A DNA stretch of 13,567 nt from an uncultured Holophagaceae bacterium. Lineage in GTDB: Bacteria > Acidobacteriota > Holophagae > Holophagales > Holophagaceae. Each line of letters begins with the position of its first letter. The first letter of the stretch is position 1. The stretch spans positions 1 to 13,567 of the forward strand of contig CAIRAS010000539.1 of the NCBI GenBank assembly GCA_903876615.1, read 5' to 3'. Positions 8,737-13,567 of this stretch are shown here, piece by piece. A program made the position numbers and the translations under genes. The notes beneath the pieces are model-generated. The model was not told the origin of the DNA. It saw only the letters and a program-made list of their open reading frames with translations, and searched no databases.

Positions 8737-10133
8737 ACCTCTCCGTCTTCGAGCTCTTCCGCATCGGCATCGGTCCCAGCTCGTCCCACACCGTGGGGCC
8801 GATGCGGGCTGCCCGCACCTTCGTCCTGGACCTGGCGCAAGCCGGCAAGCTGGGGGCGGTGGCGACCGTGAAGATCGAGCTGTTCGGCAGCCTCGGGGCC
8901 ACGGGCCGGGGGCACGGCAGTGACAAGGCCGTGCTGCTGGGCCTCATGGGCGAGACCCCCGAGGACGTTTCGGTGGCCGAGGTCGACAACCTGGTGGCCC
9001 GGGTGCGCATCCTGGAGCGCCTGTCCCTGCTGCACCAGCACGAGGTGGACTTCCGGGAATCCGAGCACCTGCAGCTGCTGCTCAAGAACCTGCCCTATCA
9101 CCCGAACGGCATGCGGTTCACGGCCCTGGACGCCGCCGGGGCCAGCTTGAGCACGCGGGTCTTCTACTCCGTGGGCGGGGGCTTCGTGGTGGAGGAAGGG
9201 GTGGCCGAGCTGGCCCCTCAGGGCACGGAGCCCCCCCATGCCTTCCGCACGGGTGACGAGCTGCTGCGGCGCTGCCGGGAGGCCGGGCTGTCCGTGGGCC
9301 GGCTCATGCTGGAGAACGAGCGCACCTGGCGCTCCAAGCGGGAGATCTACGAGGGACTGCTGAACATCTGGTCCGTCATGCAGGCCTGCGTGAAGCGGGG
9401 CTGCACCACCGACGGCATCCTCCCCGGCGGTCTGCAGGTCCCCCGCCGCGCCCCGGCCCTCTACCGGCGGCTCACCGAGTCCCCGGAGTCGGGCCTGCGG
9501 GATCCCCTCACGGCCATGGACTTCGTCAGCCTCTACGCCCTGGCGGTGAACGAGGAGAATGCGGCCGGGGGCCGCGTGGTGACCGCGCCGACCAACGGGG
9601 CCGCGGGCATCATCCCGGCGGTGCTGCACTACTACCACCGCTTCGTGCCCGGGGCCTCGGAGGAAGGCGTGGTGCGCTTCCTGCTGACGGCGGGGGCCAT
9701 CGGGGCGCTGTACAAAGAGAATGCCTCCATCAGCGGTGCCGAGGTCGGGTGCCAGGGGGAGGTGGGCGTCGCCTGCTCCATGGCGGCTGGGGCCCTGGCG
9801 GAGGTGCTCGGGGGGACACCCCGCCAGGTGGAGAACGCCGCGGAAATCGGGTTGGAGCATAACCTCGGCCTGACCTGCGATCCCATCGGGGGCCTGGTCC
9901 AGGTGCCCTGCATCGAGCGCAATGCCATGGCCGCCGTGAAGGCCATCAACGCCGCCCGGATGTCGATGTATGGCGACGGCGAGCACTTCGTCAGCCTCGA
10001 CAAAGTCATTCGTACCATGCGGGAGACCGGCGCCGACATGAAGAGCAAGTACAAGGAAACCGCCCTGGGTGGGCTGGCCCTCGCCCATCCGGACTCCCCC
10101 CTCGACTACACCGTCAACCTGCCGGAGTGCTGA
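8733..10133 (+). CDS. sdaA: L-serine ammonia-lyase, iron-sulfur-dependent, single chain
   Basis: A 466-residue enzyme that deaminates L-serine to pyruvate and ammonia using a [4Fe-4S] cluster. The N-terminal beta domain (about 3-160) carries the [11 protein letters not shown] motif (15-24) and [21 protein letters not shown]. The alpha domain (about 190-460) carries [18 protein letters not shown] and [23 protein letters not shown]. Cluster-ligand candidates are Cys340, Cys382 and Cys393. Their 42- and 11-residue spacing matches Cys343, Cys385 and Cys396 of the Legionella enzyme as I recall it. The chain ends in a cysteine (NLPEC), the feature linked in Legionella to a 'tail-in-mouth' inhibitory fourth ligand. 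The start overlaps the gcvPB stop. It links the glycine cleavage and SHMT block to central carbon as pyruvate. Confidence 0.96.
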   Translation: MNLSVFELFRIGIGPSSSHTVGPMRAARTFVLDLAQAGKLGAVATVKIELFGSLGATGRGHGSDKAVLLGLMGETPEDVSVAEVDNLVARVRILERLSLLHQHEVDFRESEHLQLLLKNLPYHPNGMRFTALDAAGASLSTRVFYSVGGGFVVEEGVAELAPQGTEPPHAFRTGDELLRRCREAGLSVGRLMLENERTWRSKREIYEGLLNIWSVMQACVKRGCTTDGILPGGLQVPRRAPALYRRLTESPESGLRDPLTAMDFVSLYALAVNEENAAGGRVVTAPTNGAAGIIPAVLHYYHRFVPGASEEGVVRFLLTAGAIGALYKENASISGAEVGCQGEVGVACSMAAGALAEVLGGTPRQVENAAEIGLEHNLGLTCDPIGGLVQVPCIERNAMAAVKAINAARMSMYGDGEHFVSLDKVIRTMRETGADMKSKYKETALGGLALAHPDSPLDYTVNLPEC

Positions 10134-10149
10134 GCCCGGCGGTCTTTTC

Positions 10150-10154
10150 AGGAG
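10150..10154 (+). promoter_or_regulatory. Ribosome binding site that sets the lpdA start
   Basis: AGGAG lies 7 bases before the ATG at 10162. An earlier in-frame start at 10069 lies inside sdaA and would add 31 residues unlike the family N-terminus. Confidence 0.65.
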
Positions 10155-10161
10155 CCATCCC

Positions 10162-11577
10162 ATGGCGACGTTCGACCTCATCGTGATCGGCTCTGGCCCC
10201 GGCGGCTATGTCGCGGCCATCCGCGCCGCCCAGCTTGGCCTGGAGACCGCCATCGTTGAGCGGGATCCTGCGGGCCTCGGCGGCACCTGCCTCCGGCGGG
10301 GCTGCATTCCCGCCAAGACCTGGCTGGAGACCGCGCACCGGTACGGGCACATGGCCGACCTGGCGGACTACGGCATTGCCGGGGTTGACACCTCCCAGCT
10401 GAGGGCGGACCTGACCGCCATCGTAAAACGCAAGAACCGCATCGTCCTGAAGGGCGGCAAGGGCATCGAGTTCCTCATGAAGAAGAACAAGGTCACGGTC
10501 CTCCGGGGCAGCGCCCGGCTCCTGGGCGGCGGCGCCGTGGCAGTGCAGGGGGTCGAGACGGAGACGCACCAGGCCCGGAAGATCATCCTGGCCACGGGCT
10601 CCCGGCCCCAGGTCATCCCGGGGCTGGACACGGACGGCGTCCGCGTCCTGAACAGCGACCACGTGCTGGACCTGACCGAGCTGCCCAGCCACCTGATGGT
10701 GCTGGGGGCCGGCGCCATCGGCGTCGAGTTCGCATCCGTCTTCAGCCGCCTGGGCTGCAAGGTGACCCTGGTCGAGCTCCAGGATCGGCTCCTGCCCCTG
10801 GAGGACCGGGCCATCGGAGAGGAGCTGGCCAAGATCTTCGTCAAGCAGCTGAAGATGGATGTGCGCGTGAAGACCCGGATCGTCTCCATCGAGCGCCAGG
10901 AGGACGGGGTCCTGGCCATGCTGGAGGGAGACAAGCCCGGCGTGGTGGCATGCTCCCACCTGCTCGTGGCCGTGGGCCGCGGCCCGGTGACCGCGGACCT
11001 GGGCCTGGAAGCCACGGGCGCCACCGTGGAGCGCGGCTTCGTGGCCGTGGATGCGTTCATGCGCACCTCCGAGCCGAACCTGCTGGCCATCGGTGACATT
11101 GTCCGGACGCCGCTCCTGGCCCATGTGGCCTCGGACGAAGGCGTCGTCGCCGCTGAGCAGGCCGCCCGCGAGCTGGGCCTGGACGCCCACCCACACCCCA
11201 TCGACTACGGGCTGGTCCCCAGCTGCACCTACTGCGAGCCGGAAGTGGGCTGTATCGGCCTCACGGAGGAGCAGGCCCGGGAGCAATACGCCGATGTCGA
11301 AATCGGTAGCTTTCCCTTCATGCCCCTGGCCAAGGCCAACATCCTTGGCGAGCCCCACGGGTTCATCAAGATCGTCGCCACCAAGGCCACCGGAAAGATC
11401 CTCGGCATCCACATCCTCGGCCCCAAGGCCACGGAGCTGGTGGCCTCCAGCGTGGCGTTGCTCGGTGGGGGATTCACCGTAGACCAGCTGATCCACACCA
11501 TGTATCCCCACCCCACCCTGAACGAGGCTTTTCCGGAGGCAGCCCGCAGTGTCTACGGACTTGCCTTGAACATGTGA
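10162..11577 (+). CDS. lpdA: Dihydrolipoyl dehydrogenase (L-protein)
   Basis: A 471-residue flavoprotein that reoxidises the dihydrolipoyl arm of GcvH with NAD+. The N-terminal FAD-binding motif GSGPGGYVAAIRAAQLG (10-26) is followed by the redox-active disulfide in GGTCLRRGCIPAK (Cys43 and Cys48). The NAD-binding fold around residue 180 has LGAGAIGVEFASVFSRLG, then AIGDIV before the dimerisation domain. The C-terminal MYPHPTLNEAFPEA holds the catalytic His450-Glu455 pair. Length and all key residues are typical. Position after sdaA (28-base gap) in the same direction points to a dedicated L-protein for the glycine cleavage system, though it could also serve 2-oxoacid dehydrogenases, whose genes are not seen here. 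The CLRRG between the cysteines differs from the common CLNVG form and is a lineage variant, not a defect. Confidence 0.96.
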   Translation: MATFDLIVIGSGPGGYVAAIRAAQLGLETAIVERDPAGLGGTCLRRGCIPAKTWLETAHRYGHMADLADYGIAGVDTSQLRADLTAIVKRKNRIVLKGGKGIEFLMKKNKVTVLRGSARLLGGGAVAVQGVETETHQARKIILATGSRPQVIPGLDTDGVRVLNSDHVLDLTELPSHLMVLGAGAIGVEFASVFSRLGCKVTLVELQDRLLPLEDRAIGEELAKIFVKQLKMDVRVKTRIVSIERQEDGVLAMLEGDKPGVVACSHLLVAVGRGPVTADLGLEATGATVERGFVAVDAFMRTSEPNLLAIGDIVRTPLLAHVASDEGVVAAEQAARELGLDAHPHPIDYGLVPSCTYCEPEVGCIGLTEEQAREQYADVEIGSFPFMPLAKANILGEPHGFIKIVATKATGKILGIHILGPKATELVASSVALLGGGFTVDQLIHTMYPHPTLNEAFPEAARSVYGLALNM

Positions 11578-11598
11578 TGACGATCAGTCAACCAGGGC

Positions 11599-11603
11599 AG
11601 GAG
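11599..11603 (+). promoter_or_regulatory. Ribosome binding site supporting a TTG start for the DUF554 gene
   Basis: AGGAG lies 5 bases before the TTG at 11609. The family N-terminus begins at this codon and there is no ATG nearby, so a non-ATG start is supported. Confidence 0.65.
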
Positions 11604-11608
11604 CCGTA

Positions 11609-12325
11609 TTGATCGGTCCAATTGTGAACTGCGGAGCTGTCCTCGTCGGAAGTATTTCCGGTGCATTCTTGGGCACCAGAATTAGTGTAAATCTCCGAAC
11701 CAGGCTGCCGCTTCTCTTTGGGCTTTCATCCCTAGGGCTGGGCGTGGCAATGATCGTGAAGGTCAACTATTTTCCGGCAGTGGTTTTAGCACTCCTGCTG
11801 GGGACAATCATTGGGGAACTCCTTCACATCGAAGCAAGCGTCACCAGGCTCGCAACCAGAACACGGGGCTTCATCGATAAATTCGCCGACCCAGCGGACG
11901 CCAAGCTATCGCATGAAGAGCACAGTGAGAAGTTCGTAGGGCTCATGGTGCTTTTCTGTGCGAGTGCGACAGGAATCTTCGGCGCAATGAATGAGGGCAT
12001 GACAGGCGATACATCACTTCTGGTAGTGAAGTCGATCCTGGATTTCTTCACTGCGGGAATATTCGCAACTGCCCTGGGGTACTCCGTGGGGACGTTGGCA
12101 ATTCCGCAATTGATCATCCAGGTAGGACTCTTCCTTTTGGCGAGTCGGTTGCTCCCCCTGATTACCCCTGGCATGGTTGGAGACTTCTCCGCATGCGGAG
12201 GGCTGATCATGGTGGCCACCGGGTTTCGGATGGCCGGAATCAAGCATTTTCATACTGCCAACATGGTGCCAGCTCTATTTATAGCGATGCCTATCTCTGC
12301 TCTTTGGGCCCGAATGATGGGGTAG
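11609..12325 (+). CDS. DUF554 family membrane protein (YqgA/YdfK-like)
   Basis: A 238-residue integral inner-membrane protein of unknown function, of the DUF554 (YqgA/YdfK) family. About eight hydrophobic segments are visible, including IVNCGAVLVGSISGAFLG at the N-terminus, LLFGLSSLGLGVAMIV, AVVLALLLGTIIGELLHIE, GLMVLFCASATGIFGAM, LDFFTAGIFATALGYSVG, and MVPALFIAMPISALWA at the end. The N-terminal glycine-rich segment and GxxxGELLHIE are what I associate with the family. Translation starts at a TTG preceded by AGGAG. It lies 31 bases after lpdA on the same strand, but its base composition is clearly lower: two sampled 60-base lines are about 48 and 53% G+C, against about 72% in a sampled gcvPB line. 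That suggests separate acquisition rather than membership in the glycine block. Function is unknown and nothing in the context explains it. Confidence 0.85.
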   Translation: MIGPIVNCGAVLVGSISGAFLGTRISVNLRTRLPLLFGLSSLGLGVAMIVKVNYFPAVVLALLLGTIIGELLHIEASVTRLATRTRGFIDKFADPADAKLSHEEHSEKFVGLMVLFCASATGIFGAMNEGMTGDTSLLVVKSILDFFTAGIFATALGYSVGTLAIPQLIIQVGLFLLASRLLPLITPGMVGDFSACGGLIMVATGFRMAGIKHFHTANMVPALFIAMPISALWARMMG

Positions 12326-12414
12326 CCGGCGGATTCTGAGTCCGCAGCATGGATTTTCCTTGAAGAAGGTGGCGTGAGCATGAACCAAAGCGATTGAGTA
12401 CAAGGAATGAAGAT

Positions 12415-12824
12415 CGTTCGGTTGGGTCTGGCGGTGCGGATGGAATCCAGAGTCGGATAGTGCCTGAAAAGGCCCTCGATGTAGGTATTCAGCTGGGCCG
12501 ATTTGATACCCCCCGTCGCCTGTTCGCGGGCGATCTCGCGAGTCAACGCGATGAGTCCCAGGTCGATGGCCCGAATGTCCGCTTCCAGGTTCTGCGCGAT
12601 GACCCGAGCCAGGTTGCCAGAGTTCAGGGCGGCCTGTTCGTCAGCATGCCTCCGCCCCTGCCATACCGAGGCCCAGGGAAAGAGGCCGATCGGTAAGACA
12701 GAGCGCACCCCTCGACCCCTGGGGCAGGCAAGAACCAGAGAGTCGGGCGTTCCAGTTCCTTCAGACCAGCCTTCAAGCCAAGGGGAGCAATTGCCCTCAG
12801 AGAATGCGGTATCGGTTTAAACAC
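12415..12824 (-). pseudogene. Decayed N-terminal fragment of a membrane-anchored sensor (diguanylate cyclase or histidine kinase type)
   Basis: On the minus strand, 12708 down to about 12415 reads an open frame with GLFPWASVWQGRRHADEQAA, then LARVIAQNLEADIRAIDLGL, ALTREIAREQA and LNTYIEGLFRHYPTLDSIR. This looks like the first transmembrane helix and the start of a periplasmic dCache-like sensor domain, as at the N-terminus of many GGDEF or kinase proteins. The expected N-terminus (ERPTLWFLPAPGVEG) is in a different frame just upstream, so a frameshift lies near 12709. After about 12415 the match fades: the frame continues without recognisable sensor sequence into the antisense of the DUF554 gene, and no GGDEF or kinase domain exists. 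It is therefore broken at both ends. The parent family is recalled from pattern only; no search was possible. Confidence 0.55.
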
Positions 12825-12876
12825 CTATGGATCAAGACAAATAGGTCTAACCACCACCCGTTTTGACGGGCAAGAC

Positions 12877-12903
12877 AAGCGCCTGGCAGTTCGCCAGGCG
12901 CTT
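12877..12903. terminator. Strong hairpin, likely transcription terminator
   Basis: An 11-bp perfect stem (AAGCGCCTGGC / GCCAGGCGCTT) with the 5-base loop AGTTC. On the plus strand it ends in a short T run (12902-12904). On the minus strand it is followed by CTTGTCTT. It lies five bases beyond the outermost tRNA-derived repeat, where a terminator for a minus-strand tRNA would be expected, and it could also stop plus-strand reading from the DUF554 gene. Confidence 0.7.
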
Positions 12904-12908
12904 TCATG

Positions 12909-12926
12909 GTTGGGGAGGAAGGATTC
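12909..12926 (-). repeat. Copy A of the tRNA-Gln 3'-end repeat (direct repeat of copy C)
   Basis: The 18 bases GTTGGGGAGGAAGGATTC are identical to 13102-13119, which cover the 3' end of tRNA-Gln plus two trailing bases. The match stops abruptly on both sides, and no D-arm or anticodon arm precedes it on the minus strand, so this is not a second tRNA. A duplicated tRNA 3' end of this length is typical of integrase attachment sites. Confidence 0.8.
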
Positions 12927-12963
12927 CCTCCGCGTCCCGCTGCGCATGACGCTCCGGCCGCAC

Positions 12964-13038
12964 GAATTGCTGGCACGCCGCTTAACGGCTGCGGCAGTCC
13001 CCCGGACTGCCTCGCCTACGGCTACCTGCCAGCAATTC
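12964..13038. repeat. Inverted-repeat element with a 12-bp outer stem and inner hairpins (REP/MITE-like)
   Basis: GAATTGCTGGCA (12964-12975) is mirrored exactly by TGCCAGCAATTC (13027-13038). The 51 bases between them fold into further hairpins: GCCG/CGGC (12977-12980 with 12986-12989), an 8-bp stem GGCAGTCC/GGACTGCC with a CCC loop (12993-13011), and GCC/GGC (13014-13022). The result is a cloverleaf-like shape on either strand. It has no open frame of note and no U run, so it is not a simple terminator. It sits inside the segment bounded by the tRNA-derived direct repeats. Confidence 0.7.
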
Positions 13039-13044
13039 AGTGAC

Positions 13045-13122
13045 TTCGAATCCTTCTTACGCTCCCCAACGAAACAAGGCCGCGCAAGGCGGCCCTGTTT
13101 CGTTGGGGAGGAAGGATTCGAA
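13045..13122. repeat. Long palindrome joining the tRNA-Gln 3' end to an inverted copy (copy B)
   Basis: The right arm (13089-13122) covers the tRNA T-arm and acceptor 3' strand plus its trailer. The left arm (13045-13083) is its inverted copy, with a 5-base insertion TTACG at 13057-13061 and one mismatch (A13077 / C13095, a G-U pair in the minus-strand RNA). The loop is GCAAG (13084-13088). The core stem next to the loop is 22 bp, including the one G-U pair. On the minus strand the part outside the tRNA could work as a trailer hairpin, but no U run follows. Confidence 0.8.
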
Positions 13123-13174
13123 CCCTCGGTACGCAGGATCAAAACCTGCTGCCTTACCACTTGGCTACTCCCCA
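13104..13174 (-). tRNA. tRNA-Gln (anticodon UUG)
   Basis: Read on the minus strand, 71 bases fold as a full cloverleaf: acceptor TGGGGAG / CTCCCCA, D-stem GCC/GGC with loop AAGTGGTAA, anticodon stem GCAGG/CCTGC with loop TTTTGAT, and T-stem GAGGG/CCTTC with loop TTCGAAT. The anticodon TTG (bases 13142-13140) reads CAA/CAG glutamine codons. The UGGGG 5' end is typical of bacterial tRNA-Gln. CCA is not encoded; the trailer begins AACGAAAC. The gene lies downstream of spoVG on the same strand and has its own promoter-like boxes. Its 3' end is the source of the repeats described nearby. Confidence 0.96.
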
Positions 13175-13186
13175 GGCGGAAAGGCA

Positions 13187-13215
13187 AGGATAGCGTGGGT
13201 CTGCGTTCGACCCAA
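13187..13215 (-). promoter_or_regulatory. Probable sigma-70-type promoter of tRNA-Gln
   Basis: On the minus strand, TTGGGT (13215-13210) and TATCCT (13192-13187) are separated by exactly 17 bases. The -10 box ends 12 bases before the mature tRNA 5' end, so a start site a few bases upstream of the tRNA is expected. The match is four of six at the -10, and TTG is kept at the -35. The spacer overlaps a small GGGTC/GACCC dyad. Confidence 0.55.
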
Positions 13216-13245
13216 GGGGCAGGGCGGTGGGCTCGCCCGGCTGAT

Positions 13246-13567
13246 TCAGCTGCCGGACTTGGGCGTGAAGCCGAACTCCTCGACGCCGAGCAGGTCGGGG
13301 CGCACTTCGTTGGTCTCTTCGCGCTCGATACGGCTGATGGCGCGGCGGCCCGTGGCGGTCTCGTAGGCCAGCAGGACCTTCGTCTCAAGCTCCTCGCGGA
13401 GGGGGTTGTTCAGGGGGTAGGCGATGTCCTTGAAGCTGCCGTCCCGCTTGCGGCGGCTGGGCATGGCCACGAAGAACCCGTCCTCGCCTTCCACCACGCG
13501 CAGGTCGCCCACCAGGAAGCAGTCGTCGAAGACCAGGGCCGCGAAGGCCCGCAGCTTGTCGTCGCCC
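13246..13567 (-). CDS. spoVG: SpoVG family protein (partial, N-terminus outside the window)
   Basis: The visible 106 residues run from GDDKLRAFAALVFDDCFLV through GDLRVVEGEDGFFVAMPSRR and DGSFKDIAYPLNN to the stop at 13246-13248. This matches the SpoVG family almost along its length; in Bacillus and Listeria SpoVG is a small site-specific nucleic-acid-binding regulator. Only about ten N-terminal residues (the usual MKITEVRV-type strand) are missing beyond the window edge. The C-terminus carries EEFGFTPKSGS, a short tail beyond the core fold. The gene precedes tRNA-Gln on the same strand with a 71-base gap. Its role outside spore-formers is thought to be RNA or DNA binding; nothing here shows its targets. 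Confidence 0.93.
   Translation of the reverse strand, partial: GDDKLRAFAALVFDDCFLVGDLRVVEGEDGFFVAMPSRRKRDGSFKDIAYPLNNPLREELETKVLLAYETATGRRAISRIEREETNEVRPDLLGVEEFGFTPKSGS

Noticed and set aside
12329..12345. Small hairpin GCGGA/TCCGC after the DUF554 stop as a terminator
   Set aside because: Stem of only 5 bp, no T run directly after it; the 12877-12903 hairpin is a far better candidate.
12394..12696. Plus-strand open frame of about 100 codons
   Set aside because: It has no recognisable motif, no ribosome site, and lies opposite the better supported sensor-gene fragment.
12814..12846. GTTTAAAC palindrome and an ACCTAT/ATAGGT pair as an operator
   Set aside because: Short palindromes of this size occur by chance in an AT-richer stretch, and no gene start lies nearby to be controlled.
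12980..12986. GCTTAAC matches the RYYYAAC motif of an integron attC site
   Set aside because: No matching GTTRRRY partner is found at the proper place on the other side of the hairpin, and no cassette gene is present.
12909..13122. CRISPR array, because of repeated units
   Set aside because: Only three copies, in alternating orientation and unequal spacing, all derived from a tRNA 3' end; no cas genes.

Overview
This is a GC-rich bacterial window of largely ordinary metabolic genes. Codons are strongly G/C-ended, and a sampled 60-base line inside the glycine cleavage genes is about 72% G+C. Three features suggest a Gram-negative, non-spore-forming lineage of the Acidobacteriota/Holophagae (Geothrix-like) type: the two-subunit P-protein (GcvPA/GcvPB), a SpoVG homologue next to a tRNA gene, and the overall gene style. 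This placement is inference from memory of the families, not from a search.

Layout. Positions 1-1497 hold two tandem M20-family amidohydrolases, the first represented only by its C-terminal 62 residues. Positions 1519-2757 encode a two-domain threonine/serine exporter of the ThrE family. After an AT-richer leader of about 210 bases with a dyad, positions 2968-11577 hold a compact same-strand block: glyA, gcvT, gcvH, gcvPA, gcvPB, sdaA, lpdA. Next comes a DUF554 membrane protein (11609-12325) of clearly lower G+C. The last part (12326-13567) is on the minus strand or non-coding: a decayed fragment of a membrane sensor gene, a strong hairpin terminator, a nested set of repeats derived from the 3' end of a tRNA, an intact tRNA-Gln(UUG) with its own promoter, and a partial spoVG.

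How the genes work together. GcvPA/PB (P), GcvH (H), GcvT (T) and LpdA (L) make a complete glycine cleavage system. With serine hydroxymethyltransferase (GlyA) it interconverts two glycines and one serine plus CO2, NH3 and NADH. SdaA deaminates serine to pyruvate. The block therefore encodes a full glycine-serine-pyruvate route. The upstream M20 hydrolases may supply amino acids from peptides or N-acyl amino acids, and the exporter may relieve excess serine or threonine.

The least explained sequence is 12909-13122. The last 18 bases around the tRNA-Gln 3' end occur three times in alternating orientation. The two outer copies are direct repeats 193 bases apart, flanking a segment with a 12-bp terminal inverted repeat and internal hairpins. 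It looks like a very small tRNA-targeted element or the scar of a larger one.
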